Below, piece after piece: positions 51,442 to 61,442 of a stretch of 64,000 bases of DNA (positions are counted from its first letter, which is position 1; the number at the start of each line of letters is the position of its first letter). Under the pieces are notes generated by a model. The model was given only the letters and a program-made list of their open reading frames with translations. It was not told where the DNA came from and did not search any database. Source of the DNA: JAMHWD01 sp035911135 (GTDB lineage Bacteria; Pseudomonadota; Alphaproteobacteria; Micavibrionales; Micavibrionaceae); contig JAMHWD010000018.1 in NCBI GenBank assembly GCA_035911135.1, positions 248,001-312,000 on the forward strand, in the 5' to 3' direction. The position numbers and the translations under genes are program-made.

Positions 51442-52783
51442 TGACCGGCCCCGCGTTTGCGGATGGACCGGCGGCAAGGTTCAGGCTTTTTTGCAAACGC
51501 CCCATGCCGGCAAGAACGGCATATTGCGCGCCAAGATTCCGGTACTCTCCGTTAATGGCCTCCAGCTTTGTATTAAAAAGCTGGTTATGCGATTGCATGA
51601 GTTGCAGGAGATTGACCTGCGCGGCCTCGAATTGCGATTGATACGTTCCAAAAAGCTTTTCATTCAAAGCCATCCGCTCCTTGAGCAATTTTACTTGCCG
51701 CCCGGAAGTCTCAAGCTCGGAATACGCCATGCGGATATCGCGCTCGATCTGGCGCTCCATCTCGGCAATGCGGCTTCTGGATTGCTCATGTGCATAACGC
51801 GTTTTTTTAATGCGGGCCAATTGCTCGCCGCCTGTGGCAAAATTCCAGTTCATGCGTACCAGCGCCCGGCCATCCACCAGCTCACCGCCGATCACATCAT
51901 CTTTATCGCTTTTAAGATAAGATAGCTCGCCCGTGACATCGGGATATAAAGTCCCCTGTTCAGCCGTCACATCATAAGATGCCGCCTTGGAGGCCAGCTT
52001 GGCAGCCTCAATCGCCGGATGCTCCGCCTTGGCCGCGCCAATAGCCTGCGCCGCATCCTTGGGCAATACATCCAGACGCGAAGGCGGTTCGGCCAGAACA
52101 TCATCCGGCGACTTGCCTGTCACTTCGACATATTGTGCCTCGGCCGTTGCGACCTGACCTTCAAAATCAGTCTTGATTCCTTCAAGGATAATCTTGATAT
52201 CGCGGGCTTGCTGCAGCTCGGCCTCATCGGATGCGCCCTCATCGACCATATCCGAAATGCGCCCCAGATAATCCGTGACGATCTTGTTATGCTCCTCGAT
52301 CATGGTCAGACCCTTCTTCGCCCGGACCAGATTGATATAGGTCTGTGCGGCGCGCAGCGCCAAACTCTCGCGAATATCCGCCAGCGCATTATCGGCCGCA
52401 GTAATTCTGGCATCGGCCGCATTCACCCGTGATGGCGTTTCCCGCCCGTCGAAAATCATCTGACTGACCGAAGCCGATCCCTCGCCCAGCCACGAATATC
52501 CAGCCCCGCGTGTAACAGAAAGACCGCGCGACGTGGCGTTATCGCCATAAATGCGTCCCGCCGATGATGAAACAGAAAGTTCAGGAAAATAGCCGGAATA
52601 TTCTTCGCGGCGCTGCTGCTCTGCGATATCGACATCAGATTTTGCCGCGCTGACGGATGGGTGTTCGAACATAGCCGCCCGCACCGCATCATCCAGAGAT
52701 CCCGCATGGGCATTTGAGGCAATAACCGAGCCGGAGAGCAGACATAACAATAGATAGGATGATCGGCGTCCGGATAAAATCAT
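51428..52783 (-). CDS. TolC family outer membrane channel
   Basis: 451 aa with a signal peptide (cleavage after NAHA) and two TolC repeats of long helices and strands ('LRAAQTYINLVRAKKGL', 'RMAYSELETSGRQVKLLKERM'). It forms the outer membrane duct of the type I system. First gene of the tolC-ABC-hlyD-cyclase operon. A Fur-like sequence lies in its upstream region. Confidence 0.9.
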   Translation of the reverse strand: MILSGRRSSYLLLCLLSGSVIASNAHAGSLDDAVRAAMFEHPSVSAAKSDVDIAEQQRREEYSGYFPELSVSSSAGRIYGDNATSRGLSVTRGAGYSWLGEGSASVSQMIFDGRETPSRVNAADARITAADNALADIRESLALRAAQTYINLVRAKKGLTMIEEHNKIVTDYLGRISDMVDEGASDEAELQQARDIKIILEGIKTDFEGQVATAEAQYVEVTGKSPDDVLAEPPSRLDVLPKDAAQAIGAAKAEHPAIEAAKLASKAASYDVTAEQGTLYPDVTGELSYLKSDKDDVIGGELVDGRALVRMNWNFATGGEQLARIKKTRYAHEQSRSRIAEMERQIERDIRMAYSELETSGRQVKLLKERMALNEKLFGTYQSQFEAAQVNLLQLMQSHNQLFNTKLEAINGEYRNLGAQYAVLAGMGRLQKSLNLAAGPSANAGPVNGAH

Positions 52784-53002
52784 AGGATTATCTTGCTTTT
52801 CAAGGGGGGCTGGCAGAGAAGTCACAACAATAATAATGATAATTGTAAACAAAAATCAGCCCCTTCGCAAGAGAGCGCCAACGCCGGAAATGCCACAGCC
52901 GATCCATTTACAGAATATATTTTTCATTCTTCACAAGCCCCATAGTTTAGGGCATCCTTGATGAACTTTAACAAACGCCATTTTTAAGGGATATACCGAG
53001 CC

Positions 53003-54220
53003 GTGAGTATAGTAATTGCCATCCCGTCCGAGTCCGCCCCGCATGAACGCCGCGTTGCCGCCACCCCGGAGACGGTCAAAAAAATTATAGCCCTGGGCGC
53101 TGCAGTCATCGTGGAGAAAGGCGCGGGCCTCAATGCAGCCTTCACGGATGATGCCTATATTCAGGCGGGCGCCACTATTGCAAAATCACAAGGCGATGCC
53201 GTCAAAAAGGCTGATATTATCCTTCATGTTCAATCGCCCTCGGCTGATGAAGCGGCCTTATATAAAGACGGCGTGCTGCTGATCGGAATGCTGGCCCCTT
53301 ATCAATCGGCCGATGCGATCAAATCCTACGCGACGCAGAAAATAGATGCCTTCTCCATGGAATTGGTTCCGCGCATTACAAGGGCACAGGCCATGGATGT
53401 GCTTTCCTCGCAATCCAATCTTGCCGGATACAAGGCCGTTCTGGATGCGTGCGAGCATTTCGGACGTGCCATGCCCATGATGATGACCGCCGCCGGCACA
53501 ATCGCCCCGGCCAAGGTCTTTATTATGGGTGCAGGCGTTGCGGGATTGCAGGCCATTGCCACGGCAAAGCGTCTGGGCGCGGTGGTCAGCGCCACGGATG
53601 TGCGCCCAGCCTCGAAGGAACAGGTGCAATCACTGGGCGCGAGCTTTATCGCCGTTGAGGATGATGAGTTTAAACAAGCCGAGACATCCGGCGGATACGC
53701 CAAGGAAATGTCCGCGGAATATAAAGCCAAACAGGCAGAACTGATCGAACAGCATATCGCCAAACAAGATATCGTCATCACCACCGCCCTGATCCCCGGC
53801 CGCACCGCGCCGCGCCTTGTAACAGAGGCCATGGTCAAGTCCATGAAAACGGGCAGCGTTATTGTCGATCTGGCCGTTGAATCAGGCGGCAATTGCGAAA
53901 TTTCAAAACCCGGCGAGATCATCGAACGTCACGGCGTGACCGTCATCGGCCATCGCAATGTGCCGGGCCGTCTTGCCACGGATGCCTCCAGCCTTTATGC
54001 GCGCAACATCCTTAATCTTTTAGGGTTGATAATCGCCAAGGATAAAGGCGTGATCGAGATCAACTGGGACGATGAAATCATCAAGGGTATTGCCCTGACA
54101 CGCGGCGGGGCGGTGATCCATCCCAATTTCGGCGGCGGCGTGACGGCAGAAAAAACAGATGCGGAATCCGCGCCTAAAAAAACGCCGCGCAAAACAAACG
54201 CATCAAAAGCGGAAGGATAA
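53003..54220 (+). CDS. pntAA: NAD(P) transhydrogenase subunit alpha part 1
   Basis: 405 aa, NAD(H)-binding domain I of the proton-translocating transhydrogenase. 'PSESAPHERRVAATPETV' opens the protein and 'GAGVAGLQAIATAKRLGAVVSATDVR' is the Rossmann site. The C-terminus is a Lys/Ala-rich linker where E. coli PntA continues into membrane helices. Split form typical of Alphaproteobacteria. Start codon GTG. Confidence 0.95.
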   Translation: MSIVIAIPSESAPHERRVAATPETVKKIIALGAAVIVEKGAGLNAAFTDDAYIQAGATIAKSQGDAVKKADIILHVQSPSADEAALYKDGVLLIGMLAPYQSADAIKSYATQKIDAFSMELVPRITRAQAMDVLSSQSNLAGYKAVLDACEHFGRAMPMMMTAAGTIAPAKVFIMGAGVAGLQAIATAKRLGAVVSATDVRPASKEQVQSLGASFIAVEDDEFKQAETSGGYAKEMSAEYKAKQAELIEQHIAKQDIVITTALIPGRTAPRLVTEAMVKSMKTGSVIVDLAVESGGNCEISKPGEIIERHGVTVIGHRNVPGRLATDASSLYARNILNLLGLIIAKDKGVIEINWDDEIIKGIALTRGGAVIHPNFGGGVTAEKTDAESAPKKTPRKTNASKAEG

Positions 54221-54223
54221 ATC

Positions 54224-54679
54224 ATGGCCGATAACACGCAAAACATCCCGCAAAGCGCTGCAGAACTTGCCGCCACGCTGGAGGCGCTTTCACAAAAAGC
54301 CGCCGATATCGCTGTGGATGCCTCACATAACATGGCTCCGGCTGCCGCGCATGGCGGTGATTTCCTGATTATGGGCCTGACCGTTTTCGTACTGGCCTGT
54401 TTTGTCGGCTATCATGTCGTCTGGCGCGTAACGCCTGCCCTACATTCACCGCTGATGGGCATTACCAATGCCATTTCATCCGTGATTATTGTAGGCGCAC
54501 TGATGGCGGCGGGCCCGGCTGTTTATGATTTCGTATCGCAGGATTACGTATCACAGCAAGGCGCCGGATTTTCAAAGTTCCTGGGGTTCATAGCGATTGT
54601 TCTGGCTTCGATTAACATCTTTGGCGGGTTTATTATCACGCGCCGCATGCTGCACATGTTCAAGAAAAAGGGAGCATAA
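54224..54679 (+). CDS. pntAB: NAD(P) transhydrogenase subunit alpha part 2
   Basis: 151 aa with about four membrane helices of domain II and the typical 'VVWRVTPALHSPLMGITNAISS' and 'GFIIITRRM'-like pattern near the end. The N-terminal 45 residues are an Ala-rich soluble extension. Starts 3 nt after pntAA. Confidence 0.93.
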   Translation: MADNTQNIPQSAAELAATLEALSQKAADIAVDASHNMAPAAAHGGDFLIMGLTVFVLACFVGYHVVWRVTPALHSPLMGITNAISSVIIVGALMAAGPAVYDFVSQDYVSQQGAGFSKFLGFIAIVLASINIFGGFIITRRMLHMFKKKGA

Positions 54680-54682
54680 ATC

Positions 54683-54937
54683 ATGAGCACGATAAACGTC
54701 ATCATCTGCCCCAAGGAAGAACTGGGCTTTGACAGCAGCATTATCCGCCCGAAATTTAATGCGCTGGCGCAAGTTCTGCAAAGCCATGATTTTGCATTAA
54801 CCGCCTATCTGGATGATGCCGATATCGCGCAAGGCACAATGCCCGAAGAAAATCTAGCCGCCCTTAAACAGGAACTGGATCCGCAAGGATTTGAAATAAA
54901 CCGCGAAGGCATAATGCATGCCATCAGCCATGGATGA
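54683..54937 (+). CDS. Small protein inside the pnt operon
   Basis: 84 aa, acidic, one alpha/beta domain, no membrane segment. It starts 3 nt after pntAB and ends 11 nt before pntB, so it is translated with the transhydrogenase. AAGGGAGC lies before the ATG. No known family. It could be a regulator or assembly factor of the complex. Confidence 0.6.
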   Translation: MSTINVIICPKEELGFDSSIIRPKFNALAQVLQSHDFALTAYLDDADIAQGTMPEENLAALKQELDPQGFEINREGIMHAISHG

Positions 54938-54948
54938 AAGATCGTTAA

Positions 54949-56340
54949 ATGGACAGCATTCTCAACCTTTCCTATCTTGTATCCGGCGTATTGTTCATTC
55001 TGGCACTGCGCGGCTTATCGCATCCCGAAAGCGCGCGGCAGGGCCTTAATTTCGGTATGATCGGCATGGCGCTAGCCATTGCCACGACACTGCTATCGCC
55101 CAAGGTTGAATTCTCTTTCATCATCGTGGCCGGCATTGTGATCGGCGGCGGGATCGGCACATTCATCGCGCAAAAAATTGCCATGACCGCCCTGCCCCAG
55201 CTTATGGCGGCGTTTCATTCGCTGGTGGGTCTGGCCGCTGTTTTCGTCGCAGCCTCGGCATTTTATAACCCTATGGCCTATGGCATCGGAACACCGGGCA
55301 ATATCAATCTCAACTCCCTGATTGAAATGGCTCTGGGCGCTGCGATTGGCGCGGTGACCTTTACAGGATCCCTGATTGCCTGGGGCAAGCTGCAAGGCAC
55401 AATCTCCGGCAAGCCTGTGACATTCCCCGGACAGCACATGCTCAACGCCGGCCTTGGCGCATTGCTTGTTTTTCTTATATTCCTGCTCTGTGTTACGGGC
55501 GGGGCATTTTACTTCTGGTGCATCATTCTGGTTGCCCTTGCCTTGGGCGTTTTAATGATCATCCCCATTGGCGGCGCGGATATGCCCGTCATTGTTTCTA
55601 TGCTGAATTCCTATTCCGGATGGGCGGCTGCGGGGATTGGCTTTACGCTGCATAATAACCTTCTGATTATTACCGGCGCGCTGGTGGGGGCATCGGGCGC
55701 AATCCTGTCCTATATCATGTGCAAGGGCATGAACCGTTCGTTTATCTCCGTCCTGCTGGGCGGTTTTGGGGGCGAAAGCGCGGGCGCAGCAGCCGGATCC
55801 CTCGGCGATAAAACCGCCAAGATCGGTGCGGCGGATGATGCGGCCTATATCATGAAGAACGCTTCCAAGGTTATCATCGTGCCCGGTTACGGTATGGCGG
55901 TGTCACAGGCCCAGCATGCCCTGCGCGAACTGGCTGATATCCTGAAAAAAGAAGGCGTGGATGTAAAATACGCCATTCACCCTGTTGCGGGCCGCATGCC
56001 CGGCCATATGAACGTCCTGCTGGCCGAAGCCAATGTGCCCTACGATGTCGTCTTCGAGATGGAAGACATTAACCGCGATTTCGCGCAGGCCGATGTGGCC
56101 TATGTGATCGGCGCGAATGATATCACCAACCCGGCCGCCAAGAATGACCCCTCTTCGCCGATCTACGGCATGCCGGTTCTGGACGTTGAAAAAGCCAAGA
56201 CTGTGTTATTCGTCAAACGCTCGATGGGCTCAGGCTATGCCGGGATTGATAACCCGCTGTTTTTTGAGCCCAATACGATGATGCTGCTGGGCGATGCCAA
56301 AAAGATGACCGAAGATATCATCAAGGCACTGGATCACTGA
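54949..56340 (+). CDS. pntB: NAD(P) transhydrogenase subunit beta
   Basis: 463 aa: about nine membrane helices (domain II) and a C-terminal NADP(H)-binding domain III with 'VPGYGMAVSQAQHALREL', 'HPVAGRMPGHMNVLLAEA' and 'IGANDITNPAA'. It uses the proton gradient to make NADPH from NADH. Completes the pntAA-pntAB-pntB operon. Confidence 0.96.
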   Translation: MDSILNLSYLVSGVLFILALRGLSHPESARQGLNFGMIGMALAIATTLLSPKVEFSFIIVAGIVIGGGIGTFIAQKIAMTALPQLMAAFHSLVGLAAVFVAASAFYNPMAYGIGTPGNINLNSLIEMALGAAIGAVTFTGSLIAWGKLQGTISGKPVTFPGQHMLNAGLGALLVFLIFLLCVTGGAFYFWCIILVALALGVLMIIPIGGADMPVIVSMLNSYSGWAAAGIGFTLHNNLLIITGALVGASGAILSYIMCKGMNRSFISVLLGGFGGESAGAAAGSLGDKTAKIGAADDAAYIMKNASKVIIVPGYGMAVSQAQHALRELADILKKEGVDVKYAIHPVAGRMPGHMNVLLAEANVPYDVVFEMEDINRDFAQADVAYVIGANDITNPAAKNDPSSPIYGMPVLDVEKAKTVLFVKRSMGSGYAGIDNPLFFEPNTMMLLGDAKKMTEDIIKALDH

Positions 56341-56357
56341 TAAGGTAAAAGACAATC

Positions 56358-57359
56358 ATGAAAGCTGGAAATCCGCCGCCCGATCTGGAGGAGCGTTTTA
56401 AAGAACCCGAAGGCATGCGATGGCATGCATTTAACCGTAACGGACGCAAAATACGCTTTGGGTCGGTTTTCCCCAAGGACAGCATCCCGGATGCGGTGAT
56501 TGTTTGCCTGCCGGGACTTTCCGAATTTTCAGAGAAATATTTTGAAACCGCGCGCGACCTGACCTCGAAAAACCTGGCCTTTTGGATCATCGACTGGATG
56601 GGGCAAGGCGGATCGGGGCGTTATCTTGCCAACCCGCATATGCGCCATGCCGATAAATTTGATGAAGATGTCGAGGATCTGCATTATCTGGTGCTGGAAT
56701 ATATCAAGCATTCCAGCGTTCACCCTGATGTGGGGCGCATCCCGATGGCCATGCTGGGGCATTCGATGGGCGGCAATCTGGGGCTGAAATATCTGGCTAA
56801 GCATCCGGGCACATTTGAATGCGCCGCCTTTACCGCCCCGTTTCTGGGCGTTTACGGTCTCTCTAAACTTCCCTATCCCATCATGCGCCTTTTGACCTTT
56901 GCCTTTAATGAAATCGGGCCGTTGAAATACGCAAAAGGGCAAAAGGACTGGTTCGCCGGACAGCGCCCCAATCCCGGCCATGATGAATTTTCCAGCGATT
57001 TTGCCCGCGGCAGCCTGCATGAGAAATGGATGGCTCATAATCCCGAACTGCGTCTGGGCGGCGTGACCTCGCGCTGGGTCTATGAAGCCGTGCGCTCCTG
57101 CCATGACGTCATGGATATGGCGCATAAAATTGAAATTCCCTGCCTGATAGCCTTGGCCGAGCATGAAAAAATCGTTGATAACGGCAAGATAATAAAATTA
57201 TCACAAAAGCTGAAACAGGCCTCTCTCCTGCCTTGCGAAGGCGCTCAGCACGAGATTCTCATGGAACGGGATGAAATCCGCGCCCCTTTCCTGGGCAGCT
57301 TTTACGATTTGATAAAAACATCTATCATCGACAGGCCTGAAACGTTAAAACCATTTTAA
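56358..57359 (+). CDS. Alpha/beta hydrolase, lysophospholipase-like
   Basis: 333 aa of the serine aminopeptidase/Hydrolase_4 group. Nucleophile elbow 'GHSMGG', the oxyanion region 'VCLPGLSEFSEKYFE' and the late His in 'GAQHEILMERDE' make a full triad plausible. Probably cleaves a monoacyl lipid (PldB-like), substrate uncertain. It starts 17 nt after pntB. Confidence 0.82.
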   Translation: MKAGNPPPDLEERFKEPEGMRWHAFNRNGRKIRFGSVFPKDSIPDAVIVCLPGLSEFSEKYFETARDLTSKNLAFWIIDWMGQGGSGRYLANPHMRHADKFDEDVEDLHYLVLEYIKHSSVHPDVGRIPMAMLGHSMGGNLGLKYLAKHPGTFECAAFTAPFLGVYGLSKLPYPIMRLLTFAFNEIGPLKYAKGQKDWFAGQRPNPGHDEFSSDFARGSLHEKWMAHNPELRLGGVTSRWVYEAVRSCHDVMDMAHKIEIPCLIALAEHEKIVDNGKIIKLSQKLKQASLLPCEGAQHEILMERDEIRAPFLGSFYDLIKTSIIDRPETLKPF

Positions 57360-57413
57360 TATTCCGGCGTGTAAAATATTGAAAAAGCCAAATAATAAAG
57401 CACGAAGGGCATT

Positions 57414-57650
57414 ATGGACTTAAGCGAACGCTCAAAAATCAGACTTTCCGACCGCATCCTCTCCGCACTGGAATTATCGCTGGAACAAGATGATCTGAAG
57501 ATTTCGGATCTTCTAACACGCGCCCTTGAGCTTTCCATGACGCGCAATACAGGCGGCGGTGAGTTCATCGAACGCCGCGATTATCCGCCCGAAATCGAAG
57601 CCGCAATGAAAAAACTCTTTTCTCTTCGCAACAACACAGAAGTAGTTTAA
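57414..57650 (+). CDS. Small helical protein, unknown
   Basis: 78 aa, charged, helical, no membrane segment. The start lies 54 nt past the hydrolase stop, with GAAGGGC upstream. It converges on ligA with a 4-nt overlap. I do not recognise the family. A regulatory or DNA-binding role is conceivable from its Arg/Leu pattern only. Confidence 0.5.
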   Translation: MDLSERSKIRLSDRILSALELSLEQDDLKISDLLTRALELSMTRNTGGGEFIERRDYPPEIEAAMKKLFSLRNNTEVV

Positions 57651-59743
57651 ACCTGACCTGATTTGGTTAAGTCTGCCCATTCTACTTCGCTCAGGACCAT
57701 AACCCCCAGTTCTCTGGCCTTTTTCAACTTGGAACCCGCATCTTCGCCGGCAATCACATAATCGGTCTTGGCAGAAACCGACCCTGCGACCTTTGCGCCC
57801 AGCCCTTCCGCCTGCGCCTTGGCCTCGGCCCGGCTCATGGTGACCAGCGTTCCGGTAAAGACAACCGTCTTGCCGGATACGGACGAATTCGATGCGGCCG
57901 GGGCTTGATAATCCTCAATATTCAAAACAGATTCCAGATCATCCAGAATAGTGCGGTTGTGATCTTCGGCAAAAAATCCGATCAGATCATCCGCCATGGA
58001 TGGGCCAATATCCTCAATGGCTACCAGATCCTGATAGATTTCACTGTCCTTGAGTGCGGCCCCTTGCATTGCTACCCGCAGAGCAGGCCATGATCCATAG
58101 CGCCCGGCCAGTTTCTTGGCCGTGGCCTCTCCCACTTGCCGGATGCCCAGCGCATAGATAAAACGGTTCAGGGCTATGGCGCGCCGCGCTTCGATGGCGG
58201 CGAACAGATTAACCGCCGATTTCTCGCCCCATCCCTCCCATTGCTGCAACGGCAGATTTATAGCCCCGCTGTCATTCATTTCCCGCAGGCGAAAAATATC
58301 CGCCGGGCTTTTGATAATGCCCTTCTCGTAAAATTCCTCGATGATCTTTGCACCCAGCCCTTCAATATCGAACGCAAGGCGCGAGACGAAATGCTTCAGG
58401 CGCTCCACCGCCTGCGCCGGGCAGATCAAACCGCCCATGCAGCGCGTCGCAACCTCACCGTCCTCGCGGATCGCCAGCGACCCGCAAGCCGGGCATTCTT
58501 GCGGAAACACATAGGGCAAAGAATCTGAGCCCCGCGCCTCCATGATCACAGCAACAACCTGCGGGATAACATCACCCGCGCGTTGGATAATCACCGTATC
58601 GCCGATACGCACATCCTTGCGGGCTATTTCATCCGCGTTATGGAGCGTAGCGTTCGAGACCAGAACCCCGCCGACATTCACAGGCTCCAGCCGCGCCACG
58701 GGCGTTAAAACTCCGGTGCGCCCAACCTGAATATCAATGCCTTTCAGCACTGTCGTGGCCTGTTCCGCGGGGAATTTATGCGCCGCCGCCCAGCGCGGGG
58801 AGCGCGCGATAAAGCCGAGGCGCTTCTGGTAATCCACCCGATTGACCTTGTACACAATGCCATCAATGTCGAAATCGAGATTACTCCGCATCTTCATGAC
58901 GTCATTATAAAAGCTGAAAAGGCCTTCAACACCAAAACCGACATAATGCGGCTGCGGCACTTGAAAACCCCAATCAGCCAGAGATTTCCTGATGGAATCC
59001 TGCGTTTCAAAATGTAAGCTATCAGCCAGAGCATATCCAAAAAACCGTAAAGGACGCGAGGCCGTTACCGCAGAATCAAGCTGCCGCACGCTGCCCGCCG
59101 CGGCATTGCGCGGATTGGCAAATATCTTCTTCCCCGCCGCCTCAAGACCAGCATTCAGGCTAAAAAAATCAGCCTTGCGCATATATATCTCACCGCGCAC
59201 TTCCAATATATCCGGCGCGCCGGCGGGAAGCTCCTTGGGCACATCCGTAATGGTCAGGACATTGGCGGTGATATCCTCGCCCTCCTCACCATCGCCGCGT
59301 GTGGCGGCCTGCACCAGTTTGCGCCCCTCATACCGCAAGGCACAGGACAGCCCGTCAATTTTCAGCTCCGCCAGCAATTCCGGCATATCCACCGCATCCA
59401 GATTGAGAAACCGCAAGATACGATCTCGAAAATCACCCAAATCCTCTTCCGTGAACAAATTCGACAGCGATAACATCGGCACGCTATGGCGGATTTTTGC
59501 AAAGCCTCGCGCCGGGCTTGCACCCACTTTTTTCGAGGCCGCTGATATCAGTTCAGGATATTCAGCTTCAAGCGCTTCCAGCTCGCGGCGCAGCGCGTCA
59601 TATTTGGAATCCGTAATTTCCGGCGCGTCCTGCCCGTGATAAAGCTCGTCATGCCTTGCAATCTCCTGCAGCAAATCCGCATGACGCACGCGGGCATCCA
59701 ATGCGCCCAGAAGATCCTTCTGCTTTCCCGGCCCGGCCATCAC
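57647..59743 (-). CDS. ligA: NAD-dependent DNA ligase
   Basis: 698 aa with the full domain series: Ia/adenylation (catalytic Lys in 'LLAELKIDGLSCALRY'), OB fold, four-Cys zinc finger ('CPACG ... C ... C'), HhH domain and C-terminal BRCT ('GKTVVFTGTLVTMSRAEAKA'). Seals nicks in replication and repair. Overlaps the recN end by 4 nt. Confidence 0.97.
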   Translation of the reverse strand: MMAGPGKQKDLLGALDARVRHADLLQEIARHDELYHGQDAPEITDSKYDALRRELEALEAEYPELISAASKKVGASPARGFAKIRHSVPMLSLSNLFTEEDLGDFRDRILRFLNLDAVDMPELLAELKIDGLSCALRYEGRKLVQAATRGDGEEGEDITANVLTITDVPKELPAGAPDILEVRGEIYMRKADFFSLNAGLEAAGKKIFANPRNAAAGSVRQLDSAVTASRPLRFFGYALADSLHFETQDSIRKSLADWGFQVPQPHYVGFGVEGLFSFYNDVMKMRSNLDFDIDGIVYKVNRVDYQKRLGFIARSPRWAAAHKFPAEQATTVLKGIDIQVGRTGVLTPVARLEPVNVGGVLVSNATLHNADEIARKDVRIGDTVIIQRAGDVIPQVVAVIMEARGSDSLPYVFPQECPACGSLAIREDGEVATRCMGGLICPAQAVERLKHFVSRLAFDIEGLGAKIIEEFYEKGIIKSPADIFRLREMNDSGAINLPLQQWEGWGEKSAVNLFAAIEARRAIALNRFIYALGIRQVGEATAKKLAGRYGSWPALRVAMQGAALKDSEIYQDLVAIEDIGPSMADDLIGFFAEDHNRTILDDLESVLNIEDYQAPAASNSSVSGKTVVFTGTLVTMSRAEAKAQAEGLGAKVAGSVSAKTDYVIAGEDAGSKLKKARELGVMVLSEVEWADLTKSGQV

Positions 59744-61395
59744 GCCGCGCTTTCCAGCAATTTTTCTGCCGCCGCCCGCGCTTCGGATGTCACGGATGCG
59801 CCCGATAACATACGGGCTATTTCCTCGGCCCGCGCCGCTCGTGAGAGCGACGGCCGGATTGCTGTTGTTACGGATTTTTCGCCGCCTTTTTGCACAATCC
59901 AGTGATGATCGCCTCTGGCGGCCACTTGCGGGGAATGCGTCACCACCAGAACCTGCCCGCCGGAGGCCAGACGCGACAAGCGCTCGCCCACTGCATCGGC
60001 CGTGGATCCGCCAATACCGGAATCCACCTCGTCGAAAATCATGGTCTTTGCCGGGCCGATCGCCGCCATGACAACCTTGATCGCCAGCATGAATCGTGAC
60101 ATCTCTCCGCCTGATGCAATTTTATGCAAGGGGCCAGGCGCTGCGCCCGGATTGGTTGCCACCAGAAATGTCACGCGGTCCATGCCATGCGGCCCCCATT
60201 CGCCTTCATCGAGGGCCATAACATCCACCGTGAATATCGCGCGTTCCAGTTTCAAAGGCGCCAACTCTGCCATTACCAAGGCATCCAGTTTTCTGGCCGC
60301 CTTGACACGCTTGTCATGAATTTCCTGCGCCGCCGCCTTATAGGCCTGCAGCGCCCGGCTTAGCGCGGCTTCGGCTTCGGCCTGCAAATCACCGGCGTTA
60401 TATATGGAACGCAAAGAGCCGGAAATTTCGTCGCGCTTGGCCGGCAAATCATCCACCGCACAGCCATGCTTGCGCGCCTGCGCCCGTAATTCATGGAGCC
60501 GGTCATCAATGCTCTCAAGGCTATGCTCGGAATCATTCAATTCATCCGAAAGCGCTTCGATCAGATTGACCGCTTCGTTAACCTCTGCACTCGCCCGATC
60601 CAGTGCCGCCAATATTTCATCTGCGCCATTCCCAATCTTGGCCACAGCCCTGCCAATGACGGATGCGGCCTTTCTGGAGGGATCATCCTCGCCGCTCAGG
60701 ATATGATAGGCCCCATTAAGCGCCTCTAATGCCTGCGATTTATGCATCAGGCGCTCGCGCAAGGATGCCAGCTCCGCTTCCTCGCCTTGCCGAGGATCCA
60801 GCCTGTCGAGATCATCCAGTGCGCCGCGTAGATAATCTTCATCGCGGCGGGCCTTTGCAGCTTGCTCCCGCAAGGTTTGCAATCTCTCCTGCGCTTCCCG
60901 CAAGCCATTCCACAATCGCGGCACATCACTGCCGATACCGGCAAATTCATCCAGTATCGCGCGGTGCGTGGCAGCATCCAGAAGACCCTGTGTATCGAAC
61001 TGACCGTGAATTTCCAGCAAGCCTGCGCCCAGTTGACGCAATAGCGCGGCACTGACTGCCTGATCATTGATAAAGGCCTTTGATTTTCCATCACGGGACA
61101 AAACCCGGCGCAGGATGATCGGCTCTCCCGCATCCACATTCAACCCCGTCTCGGCCAGAGCATCGTAAATTCCTTGATCAATCGCCTCTTCAAATACGGC
61201 GCTTACCATGGCCTGATCCGCGCCGTGGCGCACAAGCCCTGAATCAGCGCGCCCGCCCGTAGCCAAACCCAGAGAATCCAGCAAGATTGATTTTCCTGCG
61301 CCGGTCTCCCCGCTCAAGACGCAAAGCCCGGCCTGAAAATCCATGGTCAGATTTTCAATCGTGACAATATTCTGAATGGTGAGGCTGGTCAGCAT
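59740..61395 (-). CDS. recN: DNA repair protein RecN
   Basis: 551-aa SMC-like ATPase in double-strand-break repair. Walker A 'LSGETGAGKSILLDSLG', coiled coil in the middle, and 'ASGGEMSRFMLAIK' with 'FDEVDSGIGG' in the C-terminal half. No GTTC-N7-GTTC LexA box is visible in the 47 nt before it. Confidence 0.96.
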   Translation of the reverse strand: MLTSLTIQNIVTIENLTMDFQAGLCVLSGETGAGKSILLDSLGLATGGRADSGLVRHGADQAMVSAVFEEAIDQGIYDALAETGLNVDAGEPIILRRVLSRDGKSKAFINDQAVSAALLRQLGAGLLEIHGQFDTQGLLDAATHRAILDEFAGIGSDVPRLWNGLREAQERLQTLREQAAKARRDEDYLRGALDDLDRLDPRQGEEAELASLRERLMHKSQALEALNGAYHILSGEDDPSRKAASVIGRAVAKIGNGADEILAALDRASAEVNEAVNLIEALSDELNDSEHSLESIDDRLHELRAQARKHGCAVDDLPAKRDEISGSLRSIYNAGDLQAEAEAALSRALQAYKAAAQEIHDKRVKAARKLDALVMAELAPLKLERAIFTVDVMALDEGEWGPHGMDRVTFLVATNPGAAPGPLHKIASGGEMSRFMLAIKVVMAAIGPAKTMIFDEVDSGIGGSTADAVGERLSRLASGGQVLVVTHSPQVAARGDHHWIVQKGGEKSVTTAIRPSLSRAARAEEIARMLSGASVTSEARAAAEKLLESAA

Positions 61396-61442
61396 CTGGT
61401 GTAACGCATGCGCCCTTTTAAGTTACGCTTGTCCTTTATGTC

